From the NCBI RefSeq assembly GCF_050624435.1, contig NC_134543.1, positions 123,890,475-123,954,474 of the forward strand: DNA of 64,000 bases. The letters are read 5' to 3'. The translations under genes were made by a program, and so were the position numbers. The notes below the pieces were generated by a model. The model saw only the letters and a list, made by a program, of their open reading frames with translations. It had not been told where the DNA came from and made no database searches. Within the stretch, counting starts at the first letter, position 1; each line of letters starts with the position of its first letter. Positions 22,631-32,700 of the stretch are shown here, in pieces. This DNA is from Tenrec ecaudatus (lineage: Eukaryota; Chordata; Mammalia; Afrosoricida; Tenrecidae).

Positions 22631-22764
22631 TGCATAGGTCCTTGGGCATGTACCTAGTGTGTGCATGTGCACATGAGAGTATAAAATATTAATATGTGTA
22701 AAGTGGTACATATTCTTAGCATTGGGCTTCATTCTGAATAACCTTAGTGTCTTTTCAAATTTAA

Positions 22765-22880
22765 AAATTTGACCTCAACTGCCAAAGGCATTGGTTCAAG
22801 GTGACTTTGTGCCCTTAAAGGTGTACAGTCTCAGAAAACCCTATGAGTTTTGTTTATATGGTTTTGGGTTTCTTGTTTTG
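22765..22880 (+). mobile_element. AfroSINE-type SINE fragment, plus strand
   Basis: 'CAGTCTCAGAAAACCCTATG' and a terminal GTTTATATGGTTTTGGGTTT remain. The head is degraded. Confidence 0.6.
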
Positions 22881-23152
22881 ATTTTCAACATTCTTCTTGT
22901 TGCCTTTCATTTTTAAACACACCCCCTAACACCAAAATAAAGCCGAATGGGAAGGAAAGACATCTTGGATAAGTAGTACTTTATTTTATCCCTCCCCACA
23001 CGCAAACCAATTGTTTGCCTTAGATGTAAAAATAGTCTGCAAAGGGCATTGAGTGCTCTGAGTGGAGAAGGGTCATTTGCATCGTCCTTACAATTAAACC
23101 ATGCCAAGGGTCAATAAAACAAAGCCATAGCTATAAAAAACAAATAAATAAA

Positions 23153-23158
23153 TTTATT
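23153..23158 (-). terminator. Candidate poly(A) signal AATAAA for the C2CD4-like gene
   Basis: TTTATT on the plus strand gives AATAAA on the minus strand, about 73 bases after the stop codon. A second AATAAA lies at 22980-22985. Which one is used cannot be read from the sequence. Confidence 0.45.
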
Positions 23159-23189
23159 TTGTACAAAGTAGCTATCAATGTCCAAGAGT

Positions 23190-24330
23190 TCCCACAAGGG
23201 GCGGAAAGCGCCCCTGGGGAGGGCAGGGCATCAGAGACGCAGCAGCGGGCCCAGGAGCAGCTCGCCCCGACCCCCGGGGTGGCCCTTGCCGGCCGCCTCC
23301 ACGCGCACGGCCACGCGGCGCACCTGGTCCTCCGAGAGTCCATCGAAGCAGACGTCCTGCTCCAGGCCCGGCTCACGACTCCGCCGCACCACGGTCCCGC
23401 GCCGCGTGCGCGCCTGGCCCGGCGGCTGCAGGACGAGCCCGACGCGGCAGCCCGCGGCGCGGGCTTCGGCGGCGCCCTGGGCCGGGCCCTCTGCGCGCAG
23501 CAGGCGGATGCGGAGCTGCCCGCGGCCCGGGCAGTACTCGGCGGCCAGGCGCACGGCGCCGCCGGCGCGGCCCAGCGTCACGGTGCCCTCGGCCTCCAGG
23601 CGCTCGGGCCGCGCCGTCGGGAGCGCGGGTGGCTCACAGGCTGGGGTCCCCGCGCGGGCGCTGCCCGCCTCGTCCTCGTCCCCGTCCCCGCCGGACACGG
23701 AGCGGGCGCGGGCGCGGGCCAGGCGGCGACTCCTGCGGGCGCGCAGCGCGCGGCTCAGCAGTCCGTCGGGGGCGCGCAGGAAGCGGCGAGCGCGGGGCGG
23801 CGGGGCGAGTACGGCCCCGAGCGGGGGCGCGCCGCCGGGACTCCAGGCAGGCGCCGAGCTGGGCGCGCACGCGCGGTCCGGGGGCGCGCGGGTCTCGACT
23901 CCTTCGCAGCCGCTGGAGGTGCGCGCCCGCGGGCGGAGCGCGGCGGCGCCGGGGCCCCCGAGGAAGAGCGACTCCTTGCGGCGCGTGTGCGGGCTCTCGA
24001 GCAGCGCGCAGAAGCCGTAGGCGGTGCGCGCGCGGGGCAGGTGCGGCAGCGAGAGCGCCGCCTGCGAGCGCGGGTCCCAGTCGGTGCGGCCGGCGCCCTC
24101 GGCCCCCCAGCCGGACCACAGCTCGGGCTCGGCGGCGCAGCGGCGGGGCAGGGCGGCGGCCCGGGGAGGCGACTCGGACGCGCAGGGCGCGGGCAGCCGC
24201 GGCGGGATGCAGAATTCGGGGATCCGGCCCGGGGTGAGCACGTTGTTGAAGACCCGCTGCGGAGCAGCGCGGCCCGCGGGCGAGGCGCGAAACTTCCCGA
24301 GGAGCCGCATGCTCTGAGGCTGGGGTTGGG
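23190..24330. promoter_or_regulatory. CpG island covering the coding exon
   Basis: An abrupt block of very high G+C with CpG dinucleotides throughout, in contrast to AT-richer flanks on both sides. It coincides almost exactly with the C2CD4-like coding exon, so it is an intragenic island. It also opens long spurious frames on every strand. Confidence 0.9.
23231..24310 (-). CDS. C2CD4B: C2 calcium-dependent domain-containing protein 4, C2CD4B-like (NLF2)
   Basis: A complete 359-residue single-exon coding sequence. C2CD4A and C2CD4B are described as nuclear-localised, cytokine-induced proteins of endothelium and islet tissue. Their locus (next to VPS13C in human) is linked to glucose traits. 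Visible landmarks: an N-terminal block '[18 protein letters not shown]' at residues 21-38, '[20 protein letters not shown]' at 74-93, '[17 protein letters not shown]' at about 98-114, an Arg-rich nuclear-signal-like stretch at 191-205, and an acidic DGDEDE at 209-214. A C-terminal degenerate C2 domain spans about 240-355 and includes '[17 protein letters not shown]' at 331-347. The aspartate loops typical of Ca2+-binding C2 domains are not obvious, as in the family. The start ATG has A at -3. Length fits human C2CD4A/B (about 360-370). The MRLL N terminus favours C2CD4B over C2CD4A, but afrotherian one-to-one orthology is not certain. No second paralogue is seen in this window. Confidence 0.85.
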   Translation of the reverse strand: MRLLGKFRASPAGRAAPQRVFNNVLTPGRIPEFCIPPRLPAPCASESPPRAAALPRRCAAEPELWSGWGAEGAGRTDWDPRSQAALSLPHLPRARTAYGFCALLESPHTRRKESLFLGGPGAAALRPRARTSSGCEGVETRAPPDRACAPSSAPAWSPGGAPPLGAVLAPPPRARRFLRAPDGLLSRALRARRSRRLARARARSVSGGDGDEDEAGSARAGTPACEPPALPTARPERLEAEGTVTLGRAGGAVRLAAEYCPGRGQLRIRLLRAEGPAQGAAEARAAGCRVGLVLQPPGQARTRRGTVVRRSREPGLEQDVCFDGLSEDQVRRVAVRVEAAGKGHPGGRGELLLGPLLRL

Positions 24331-24348
24331 CGTCGCGGACAGAGGGGC

Positions 24349-24366
24349 TCCTGCGGGGAGAGAGGG
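24349..24366 (-). promoter_or_regulatory. Candidate splice acceptor, 5' UTR intron of C2CD4B-like gene
   Basis: On the minus strand the sequence reads CCCTCTCTCCCCGCAG then GAGC, a strong pyrimidine tract with AG at 24352-24351, about 40 bases before the start ATG. Human C2CD4A/B have a non-coding first exon, so this position fits. It was read by eye only. Confidence 0.5.
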
Positions 24367-24539
24367 GCTGTTGAGTTCCGAGCGTCTGGGCCGCTGGACC
24401 TTCTTGGGCTACAAGGACCTCTCCTTCTGACCCTTTTGCCTACAGGTGAGTCAGATCTTGTGGTCACCTACAGACCCACTCCGCCTCCCATTCACGATCT
24501 CTTTGCAAAAATGGGGAAAGGACAGGATAAATGGAAATC

Positions 24540-24660
24540 TGACCTTCTCTTTGTCTCTAGGTCACTGTAGGACTCAGCTGAGGGGCCTTCGCCTGTCGCT
24601 CTCTGCTGGGACGCCAGCTTCAGCACTGCACAGGGGACAGTGCTGTTTCCCCTCTTATAC
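24540..24660 (-). promoter_or_regulatory. Candidate TATA promoter and non-coding first exon of C2CD4B-like gene
   Basis: The minus strand has GGGGTATAAGAGGGG, with TATAAG at 24659-24654, upstream of the predicted acceptor. A start site about 30 bases downstream would fall near 24628. A possible donor, AAG then GTCAG, lies at about 24544-24540. A sharp TATA-type start suits an inducible gene. This is inference from motifs only. Confidence 0.35.
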
Positions 24661-25379
24661 CCCGCAGCCTGGGCTCCGCCCTGCTGGCTGGGAGCCCAGC
24701 GGGCGGAGCGCGGGCAACCGGTGCTCACTGTCCGGAGCAGCCACCCTGTGGTCTACCCTGAGACGTGCTTCCACGACACGAGGGCGCCGGGTGGGCCTGA
24801 CAAAGGATTGGCAGCCGAATATGTTTGTTGCCTTTCGGAGAAAGTGAAGCAAGATGAGGAAACAGGAAGTTCCTCTTACCAGGAGCTCAATCCTGTCACT
24901 TTGCCCATGACCTTGCGTGCCCTAGGTCTGTTTCCCTGTGCCCAAGCTCCTATGGTTTCCAGGGTTCTCAGCCGTGGGCGAGAAGTGGCTGAAAGAATAC
25001 AGCAGACATTTCTGAATACCTGTAGGCTGGCATCCTAATTGCCTGCCTGTCATACTGATGGTCACGAAAGATGCCGCCTCTGCCTTATCTTCTCAAGGCA
25101 ACCGGCCATTTCCACGGGTAAGGCTTTTGCTCCAGCATGGAGATAGGTGCTGGTGAGGTAACTGACTAACTTTGGTTTTCCCAGACAATAAACTGGAAGT
25201 CTTGAGGAAATTCCATAAAGGTTAAAAATAACCCTCACAGCTTGTTTAATGGTAGATCCTGGAACTAGCAATTTCCTGCTGGTGTGATTTGCCTGTGATG
25301 CATCCTGCCTTTCTTTTTCTCTCTGTAGGAAAGCCCCAACACTCAACCTCACCACCATCCGGTCCACCCAGACTCCCTG
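24661..25379. other. Upstream flank of the C2CD4B-like gene, unassigned
   Basis: Moderately GC-rich near 24660-24800, then neutral. No repeat or exon is recognised. Proximal regulatory sequence could lie here. Confidence 0.35.
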
Positions 25380-25550
25380 CAGCCCCCCAGGACAGAGTAG
25401 AACTGCCCGCGTGGGTTTCCAACACGAAATCTGTACCAGAATAAACAGCCTCTCACCGTTCTCCCGTCTAGTGGCTGGCGCGTTCCCATGGTTGATTGTG
25501 CAGCTAGTAGCTCGGGTGTAACCCACTGCACCGGCAGAGCGCCCTCTCTG
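25380..25550 (-). mobile_element. AfroSINE-type SINE, minus strand
   Basis: CCAGGACAGAGTAGAACTGC, GTGGGTTTCCAACACG, CTCTCACCGTTCTCCCGTC and ACCCACTGCACCGGCAGAGC (reverse complement of the head) are in order. Confidence 0.82.
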
Positions 25551-25699
25551 TAGGAACACTTGTTCATTGTCCATAACGCACCCCAGACATCTTCCTCTTC
25601 AGGACCGTTTACCTAACCCCCTATTCATTCCCTACATACCCACCCTCTCTTCCACTGTTGCTGCCTGCAACACACTCCTTGGGCATGCGTTTGGTTTAT

Positions 25700-25860
25700 A
25701 TGTTTTGGGCATAGTGACTCTGTACTCACTCCACAGGGCAAAGACAAGGCTTCCTACTCAGATAAAGAGTGAAAAGTCTGAGAAACCCACAGGAACAGTT
25801 CTACCTTGTCATATAGTGTCGCTTTGAGTTGGAATCGACTCCATGGAAATGAACTAGAGT
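25700..25860 (+). mobile_element. AfroSINE-type SINE, plus strand, 3' half
   Basis: 'GAGAAACCCACAGGAACAGT' then TCTACCTTGTCATATAGTGT and GAGTTGGAATCGACTCCATG (25827-25846). The 5' half is poorly preserved. Confidence 0.75.
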
Positions 25861-25942
25861 GTTATCTCCTACTGGACTGAACACCTTAAGGAGAGGGGCT
25901 GGTTGCAAGCAGAGCAGAGCTTGGGGGCCTATTACCAATAGG

Positions 25943-26355
25943 GAGGTCCTGGTGGTGCCCATGGATAAGCACAGCTACCATCCATAAGGTTGGCCATTTG
26001 AATCCATCCAAAGATGCTTCAGAGCTCAGTGCTGGCCATCTACTTCTGAAAGGACCGCAACTCACTGCCCACCGACTCAGTTCCAACTCATAAAGCCTCT
26101 ATGGGGCAGGGTGGGGCTGCCCCTATAGGTTTCCGAGACTGCAACTCTAAGGCAGTAGACAGCCTCACGCTTCTACCACTGGTGATTTCAAACTGCTGCC
26201 CTTGTGGTTACCAATCCAGCAATTAACCACTACTTGGTCAGGGTTCTTTCTGAAAGGCCACCGACGGTGAAAATGCTCCAGAGAACAGTTCAACTGTGAC
26301 ATACACAGGGTCATCCTAGGTCAGAATCAACTCTGCAGCAACTGGCTTTTTATTA
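25943..26355 (+). mobile_element. AfroSINE-type SINE, plus strand, split by a second SINE
   Basis: The head half is at 25943-26065 (AGGTCCTGGTGGTGCCCATG onward). The tail half is at about 26263-26355 (AACAGTTCAACTGTGACATA then CAGAATCAACTCTGCAGCAA). The two halves are separated by a complete minus-strand SINE and belong to one element. Confidence 0.78.
26066..26255 (-). mobile_element. AfroSINE-type SINE nested in the preceding SINE
   Basis: Reverse-complement block order from CAACTCACTGCCCACCGACT through GGTTTCCGAGACTGCAACTC to a TTGGTCAGGGTTC head. It is flanked by an imperfect repeat of the host SINE, TTCTGAAAGGACCG near 26043-26056 and TTCTGAAAGGCCACCG near 26248-26264. This is the expected target-site duplication. 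Confidence 0.8.
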
Positions 26356-26989
26356 TTTTTATTATTGCTGTCATGAACAACAGCACAGACAAGAAATAAA
26401 ACTCCTAAGATCCAAATTCTGAGTCTGCCTCCATTCCATGGGTCCCTGCCTCCAGCCAGGGACCAGCCTGGCTGCCTTATGCCAATTCCAGCACCCGGAG
26501 ATACACTGCCAGGCAAATATTAAGTGCTCAGCAAATATTGGTTGAATTATATTGTGTCAAATCCATCTATGATGTAGACCTTATGACTGTCAGGTGGTTT
26601 CAACCACATATCTCTTCAACTATTTTAGTTTGTCTCTTTCTCACAACCAACTAATGCATTATTACTGTTTTTCAGATAGGACAAGGCTTCGGTCCAGGGA
26701 GTTCCTGGGGTCATGTAAACAAACATCAAGAATATTGCTCACCTGTCCGAAGTCTGAGTTGTTTCTTCTATCTTCTTTGTCCTTCCTACTTCCACCCAGT
26801 CCCTCAGTTCAGTATAACTCCCAGAGTCTATTGTGAGTAAAATACTGTGTGATTTGTGTATTACTTTATATCCAGAAAGTTAGTCTTCAAAGTAATTCGG
26901 AATACCATGAGGTATTTTCTACTTATCATTCTTTGGAATATGTTCCATTATTTCCAAATCTCTAAAGTGAATGTCTCTTGGATTAATAA
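26356..26989. other. Unassigned, no gene seen
   Basis: I recognise nothing with confidence. Confidence 0.4.
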
Positions 26990-28062
26990 GTGTTTGTTAG
27001 GACATTTATATGTACATATGTAAATATATATACATATATATAATGAGAGGGGAATAGAACTATGTACTCATAACTATATTTTAAGAATTAAGGCTGCAGA
27101 TGGACCTTGGGCCTCGACTCAAGTACTACCTCAACACAAGAACACTTTGTTTTAACAATCCGGCATTCTGTAATGCTCAGCTTCCCGACATGATCGCTGA
27201 AGATAAAATGGGTACATAAGCAAATGTGGTGAAGAAAGCTGATGGTGCTGCCCAGCTATCAAAAGATATAGCATCTGGGGTCTTAAAGGCTTGAAGACAA
27301 ACAAGCAGCCACCAAGCTGAGAAGCAACAAAGCCCACATGGGAGAAGCACACCAGCCTGTGTGATCATAAGGTGTTGATGCAATCAGGTGTCAGGCATCT
27401 AAGACCCCGAACAAAATCAGACCCAATGTGAATGGGGGGATGAGGGGCATGGAGTGGAGACCCAATGCCCATCTGTAGACAATTGGACATTCCCTCACAG
27501 AGGGGTCACAGGGAAGAGATGATCCAGTCAGGGTGCAGTATAGCACCGATGAAACACACAACTTTCCTCTAGTTCTTTGGTGCTTCCTTTCCTCCACTCT
27601 CATGTACTCAATTTTACCTCACAGATCAGATTAGACCAGAACATGCATGCTGCTACAGATAAGAGCCCGCCACACAGGGAATCCAGGATAGATAAACCCC
27701 ACCAGGACCAACAATGAGAGTAGAGATACCAGGAGGATTAGGAGCAGGTGGGGGGGGGGGAAGGGGGAATTGATCACAAGGATCAAACTAGAACCCCCTC
27801 CCAGGGGAAAGAACAATGGAAAAGTGGATGGGGGTGATGTAAGATATGAAAATAATTATAACTTATCAAGGGTTCATGAGCGAGGACGAGCAAGGAAGGG
27901 AGGGGGGAAAATGGGGAGCTGATATCAGGGGCTCAAGTGGGAAGAGAATGCTTTAAAAATGATGATGGCAGTGTATGTTCAAATGTGCTTGACACACTGG
28001 ATGAATGGATGGATTGTGATAAGAGATGTAAGAGCCCCCAATAAAAGTATTTTAAAAAATAA
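26990..28062 (+). mobile_element. L1 LINE 3' end, plus strand
   Basis: One of the most complete copies of the local L1 3' region: TATATGTACATATGTAAATA, CATTCTGTAATGCTCAGC, GTGGTGAAGAAAGCTGATGG, GGTCTTAAAGGCTTGAAGAC, GAAGCACACCAGCCTGTGTG, and the tail CCCCCAATAAAAGTATTTT at 28036-28054 with its polyadenylation signal. Confidence 0.85.
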
Positions 28063-28694
28063 TCATGGTTTGTTGTTCTGTCTTGGGCACTGTTGCCCTG
28101 AGCTGAGGGGGTCCTTGAAAGTGTGGGAATTTGGTCTTTCCTGAAGCAGAATGCACCTGCATGATGTCCTGTGGCGAGATACTGGGTCAACGTGTTAACC
28201 TAAACCTCACTGCAAATGATTGTCACTCACCAAGGGCCTTGTGAGAAATGACCCCACAGAAATGTCATCAGTGGGTGAATGCTGGCAAAGCTAGACATCG
28301 GGTTGGAATCATTGCACTACGAGCACTTCCATGTTCACATACAGCACAAACATGGCTATAAATACACTCTCCACCTTTCCAAAACCACTCGTTTCCCAGG
28401 AATCAATATTCCGCAGAAGAGAAAGTAGGATACAGGGAAATTAGATTATTTACACAGGGGCAGACTCCAGCCATTCATTCATTTAAACCCGTAGCCACAG
28501 GCTGTATCCACAGTTAAGAGGCCTGGTTTCCTTCCTGATTCTTAAATCACATTGGGAGAAAGTGAAAAACAGCAATTCACTGGAAACTCTGATTGCTCCA
28601 GTTGTTTCCTTGTTCTGTGCCTTAGGTCCACAAAAGGTCTGTGACCATCTGGTCCTCAATGCTTTGAAAATTGTTATTTTAAAAACAACTTGCC
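28063..28694. other. Unassigned, no gene seen
   Basis: No recognisable repeat or exon. Confidence 0.4.
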
Positions 28695-28925
28695 GATCAG
28701 TAATATTTACTGGGTGCTCGCTGTGTACTGGAAGTCATGAAATGCTTCATCTCTAGCCTTATATTTATTTTTAAACTGTCCTAGAAAGATGGTAAAAAAT
28801 ATTAACTTTCTTGTAGAGAAACAGAGACTCACAGAGGAAAAACAGCTCTGTCCAAAGTCTCTTAGGACAAGCAGAGTTGTAAGTCAAGCCCAGGTCCCCC
28901 TAGTTCATCACCCTGTGTGCTTACA
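28695..28925 (-). repeat. MIR relic
   Basis: 'TTTACTGGGTGCTCGCTGTG' near 28706-28725 and 'GAAACAGAGACTCACAGAGG' near 28818-28837 are two correctly spaced blocks of reverse-complement MIR. Confidence 0.55.
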
Positions 28926-29049
28926 ACCACTTCTCACCCTCCTTAAAAGCAGCGTCCTGAACCCATCTCCTATCTATGTGGGTAGGTGACAAAGAGAAAC
29001 CTTTCTTGCAAGTCAGGGATTACGCCTTGCTTACTTTACCATTGGTATT

Positions 29050-30085
29050 GTTGTTGTTAGATGCCATCCAGTGAGTTCCCACTCAGTGGCCCTATGCAGA
29101 GTAGAACGAAACACTGCTCAGTCCTACGCCAGCCTCAAAATTATTTGTATGTTTGAGCCCATGATTGCCGCCACTGTGGTAATCCATCTCATTGAGGGCT
29201 CCTTCTTTGCTGCTCCCTTACCAAGCAAGACCAGTGCTTCTTCACCGACTGGTCTCTCCTGAAACAACATGTCCAAAGTATATAAGATGAAGTCTTGTCC
29301 TTGTGTTAAGGAGCACTCTGGCCTTGCTTCTTCCAAAACAGATTTGTTCTTTTAGCAATAGTTGGTACTTCCAATATTCTTCACCCAAATTCAGAGGCAT
29401 CAAATCTTCATTGGCTTTCTTATTCAGTGTCCAAAGTTTACATGCATATGACCCACTCAAACCTAACTGTCATCAAATCAATGCTGACTCATAGTGACCC
29501 TATAGGACAGAATAGAACTGTCCCTGGGAGATTCCAACACTATAAGTCTTTATGGGAGTAGAAACCCCAGCTTTCTCTGAAGAGCGGTTGGTAGTCTTGA
29601 ACTGCCAACCTTGCATCAAAGCCAGATGTGTAACTAATAGGCCCCTACGGCTCCTCACATGCATATGAGGCAATCAAAAAGAACATGTCTTGGTTAAGGA
29701 AACATTAAGTCCTCAAAGTAATTTCCTAGCTTTTCAACACTTTCAATCTACTTATACGGTAGATTTACTCTTTGCAATGTGTCATTTGATTGCTTGACTG
29801 CTGCTTCCATGAGCATCGATTGTGAATCCAAGCAAGATGAAATCTTTGACAACTTCAGTCTTTTCTCCATTTATCATGTTACCAATTTAGTCTAGTTGTG
29901 AGGATTTTGGTCTTCTTTACACTGAGTTGTCATCCATACTGAAAGCTGCAATCCTGGGTCTTCATCAGCAAGTGCTTCAAGTCCACCTCCTAACTCAAGG
30001 TGTGTTATCAGCATACCGAAGCTTGTTAATAAGCCATCCTCCAATCCGGATGCATTCTTCATATACACCAGTTTCTCTGATCAGT
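29050..30085 (-). mobile_element. RTE (BovB-like) LINE 3' region, minus strand, with SINE insertion
   Basis: Long DNA-level similarity to RTE ORF2/3' sequence in reverse complement: CACTGTGGTAATCCATCTC, CTCCTGAAACAACATGTCCA, CAAAACAGATTTGTTC, TTCAACACTTTCAATCTAC, TTGACTGCTGCTTCCATGAG, ATCCAAGCAAGATGAAATC and GTGCTTCAAGTCCACCTCC. Stops and indels break all frames. An AfroSINE splits it at 29452-29656. Confidence 0.85.
29452..29656 (-). mobile_element. AfroSINE-type SINE inserted in RTE, with target-site duplication
   Basis: Reverse-complement SINE blocks ATCAATGCTGACTCATAGTG, CCTATAGGACAGAATAGAAC, TTTATGGGAGTAGAAACCCC and TAGTCTTGAACTGCC. The flanks are a perfect 12-bp duplication of RTE sequence, ACATGCATATGA, at 29440-29451 and 29657-29668. 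Confidence 0.92.
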
Positions 30086-30094
30086 TGTTCATTC

Positions 30095-30290
30095 TTGCTA
30101 GTAGTTGCCATCACGTCGATTCTGACTCATAGTGACCCCAGGTGTGCAGAGCAAAACTACTCCATAGGATCTCCAGTACTGTGTGTGACCTTTCAGAAAG
30201 AGATGTCAGCCAAGCCTGTCTTCTTTCTGTGGGTCCAAATTGCAAGTCTTTCTGCTGGTACCTGGGAGCAATGTGTTATAGCATGAAACT
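30095..30290 (-). mobile_element. AfroSINE-like SINE, minus strand, diverged
   Basis: 'CACGTCGATTCTGACTCATA' then CCATAGGATCTCCAGTACTG resembles the SINE tail and middle. The head end is unusual and the right edge is unclear. Confidence 0.55.
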
Positions 30291-30394
30291 CTTACAAGCA
30301 GGAAATCAATAGCTACAGTGAGATGCCATTTGTAAACAAAATTTTTGTCCTCCCAGGAAGTGCAATCGTTCTCTTGACCATTCCATTCCTTGTG

Positions 30395-30540
30395 TTGCTG
30401 TTGGGTTACGTGTTGGGCGACTAAGTACAAAGTCGGCAGTTCAAAACCACCAGCCATTCCCATAAAGATTAATAATCTCAGAAACCTGAGAAAGGGTCAC
30501 TGGCAGTCTAAATCCACTCAACGACAGCAGGGTTGGTTAT
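30395..30540 (+). mobile_element. AfroSINE-type SINE, plus strand, short
   Basis: A TGGGTTACGTGTTGGGCGAC head, AAAGTCGGCAGTTCAAAACC B-box and TAAATCCACTCAACGACAGC tail are present, with an internal deletion. Confidence 0.75.
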
Positions 30541-30628
30541 TGCTCTTGTTAAAGCATTTGAGTTACGTTACATAACAAAGACCAGGGATTTTATTTGCTT
30601 AAATCATACAATTTAACTGTTTGATTTA

Positions 30629-31162
30629 TGTGGTAGTCACATAATCTGGTGTCAGTTTAAGGAATAAGAGTGTAGGGGTGGAGTCTAGGCTGTCAATCTG
30701 GAGATAGCCAATGAGACTTCTGGTTGGGAATGGCCTTCTTCTGAGAATTCTGGGAAATCTCATACTTCCTCCTTGGAGGCCGAAGACACCTCTCTCTCTG
30801 CTACTCCCTGGGAGACATTGCAGAAAACAAGCCACATGGACTCAACCAGACCTTGGAAGCCGTAGAAGCCATAGAGAGACCCCTGCCAGCACTGAGATGT
30901 TTCCAATGACGCAAGATCCAAAGACTTTCTACCCACTGCCCTGTGATCTTCTGCATTTGGCATCATTGCATGTGTTTCATGAGTCTGGAGAGGACTTTAT
31001 ACATTGATAATGGACACATGGGCTAATATTGGACTTATGGACTTGATCTGGACTGGGTTGGGATGTTTCCTCAATGTTCAATTGCTCTTGTATATAACTC
31101 TCTTTCTTATACATATATGTGTGTTTATGAATTTGCTTCTCCAGTCCACCAGGACTAACACA
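30629..31162 (+). repeat. LTR-like interspersed repeat, family copy 2
   Basis: Homologous to 37920-38394 (same strand) and 16061-16770 (opposite strand). Shared landmarks: TGTGGTAGTCACATAATCTG start, GGGTGGAGTCTAGGCTGTCA, ACTCCCTGGGAGACATTGC, CCCCTGCCAGCACTGAGATG, GTGATCTTCTGCATTTGGCA, TTGATCTGGACTGGGTTGGG and terminal CTAACACA. No open frame is conserved among the copies. Confidence 0.7.
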
Positions 31163-31179
31163 GATCATATGAAGAAACT

Positions 31180-31770
31180 TTGTGCATTCATCACCTCACA
31201 ATTTCAGAACATTTTCTTCTCATCCTCATTGTTGTTAGCTCCTCGTTTGCCCCATCTTCCCCTGCCAGTTACTGTCGCTATCGATTTACCTATCCTGGAT
31301 TTCATATACAGAAAATAACACAAAATACGAATAGGACACAAATAAGCAAAAAACCCAACAATGGCTGGACAAAGCATAGGAAAGCCTCCATCAAAAAACA
31401 AATATTAAAAACTGAAACAATTTCAAAATGGGTCAAAAGGGAGATCAAATGCATTTTAACCTTACGTTTGCCATGCTAGACCCAACAATGGTCTCTGGAC
31501 TATGACCAGAGGAGACTCACTAGAGGCTTACTGCATATATGAACTTTGCAACTGGATTTTCAGCTTCCACTACCATCCGTAGCCTTCTGCAAATTTGGTG
31601 TTCACAACTGAAGCGTTGATACCATTCCCCCATCAGATTTGGATTTTATTATTTAAAATCCTTGGATCATATAGGCTGGTGTGCTTCTTTCATGTGGACT
31701 CTGGTGCTTCACTTAGATGGCTGTTGGTTTGAAGACAGGCCTTTAAGACCCCAGACGCTATCTTCATGAT
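31180..31770 (-). mobile_element. L1 LINE 3' fragment, left flank of the provirus
   Basis: Reverse-complement L1 with GGATTTTATTATTTAAAATC, CTTGGATCATATAGGCTGGT, GTGCTTCTTTCATGTGGACT and GCCTTTAAGACCCCAGACGC. It stops abruptly at about 31770, where LTR sequence begins. The homologous L1 at 40040-40640 continues without a break. Confidence 0.75.
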
Positions 31771-31777
31771 AGTCAAA

Positions 31778-32186
31778 GGTAAACTGAGGCATGGAACAAA
31801 AGTAGAATTGAGACAACAAACGTGAAATTAAGAATGACTTTATTAAAGAGCTCTCGGGAGGGAAGGGAGAGCAGAGAAAGGGACAGGAGCATCTGAGTTC
31901 CAGGGCAGGTTCCTTGACCCAACGAGTTCGGTCAGGGAAATTGCACCTGTCATCAGGGTGTTGGGATATTTGTAGGATACGGGTCAGGGAAATATGCAAA
32001 TGAGGTGAAGAGAGCTGATGGTGCTTGTGCCGATAAGGAGAAGGGAGGGTTCCTGGTGCTGCAGCTCCAGAGTCTGAGTCTTTCACAGACCAGCTTCTTG
32101 GAATGTGGGGGGAGAGGCTGTGCAGTCCAGCTCTGGCCTTGGGAGGTTGGGGGAAGGTACTGCACAGACCAGACCCAGCCCAAACA
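31778..32186 (-). mobile_element. 3' LTR of endogenous retrovirus, truncated
   Basis: 409 bp matching the U3 and start of R of the right-hand LTR, roughly 90% or slightly better by eye. Its U3 start (TGTTTGGGCTGGG on the minus strand) is at 32186. The polyadenylation signal AATAAA lies on the minus strand near 31842-31847. The last 220 bp or so found in the right LTR (to 36315) are missing, and L1 sequence abuts instead. A purine-rich AAAGAGTATGGAA precedes it at 32187-32199, fitting a polypurine tract. Confidence 0.88.
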
Positions 32187-32299
32187 TTCCATACTCTTTG
32201 TAATAATGGACGTTGAGTTATTAATGTCCTAACTACCTCCAGCTGAAATGAGGTGATGAGGGGAAGAGTTAAGAGCTGGAAGGTTTGGGGCCAGGGTCT

Positions 32300-32700
32300 G
32301 TTGGCAATGAACTGTAGGGGTGTATTAGGAGCTGGTTGATGGCCAGATTGGAAATGTCTTTCATCTGTTGCTGTAAAATTTTAAACACAGGGAGCTAAAA
32401 GTTATAGTAGGCAGATTATTATCAGGGGCCCAACCAGGGGCATAATCCAGGTTACAATGGGGTTCTGAAAACACAAAGAGCTAGTGGCGCTTCATTGGTG
32501 CTATTTAATTTCATCGGCCATGGTGTGGAGCACTTTGACATTGTGTTCAACTACTCCCAACTTACTGATATAGTGCACGCTGTCAGCTGTTAACAGATCC
32601 AATGCAGGCCAGTTCTGAAGGGTTACCTGTGCCAGGAATGTAAGTTGTTGCTGCAAGGAGGTGAGAGACTCCAAGGTGGAGTCTATGACCAGCTGGAGTT
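32300..32700 (-). pseudogene. env transmembrane (TM) remnant
   Basis: The minus-strand frame near 32501-32700 carries the heptad-repeat region and the conserved LQN..ALDLLTA core of gammaretroviral TM. The following cysteine motif is degraded. Downstream, around 32380-32460, a hydrophobic stretch resembling the membrane anchor is interrupted by stops. The surface-subunit region is not recognised. The gene is dead. Confidence 0.7.

Noticed and set aside
23159..24430. 423-codon plus-strand open frame over the CpG island
   Set aside because: It is antisense to the C2CD4B-like coding sequence. High G+C removes stop codons on all frames, and the composition is Ala/Gly/Arg-rich without any domain.
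23634..24467. 277-codon minus-strand frame overlapping the gene in another frame
   Set aside because: A shadow of the real coding sequence: no conserved motif, and the C2CD4 family blocks are all in the 359-residue frame.
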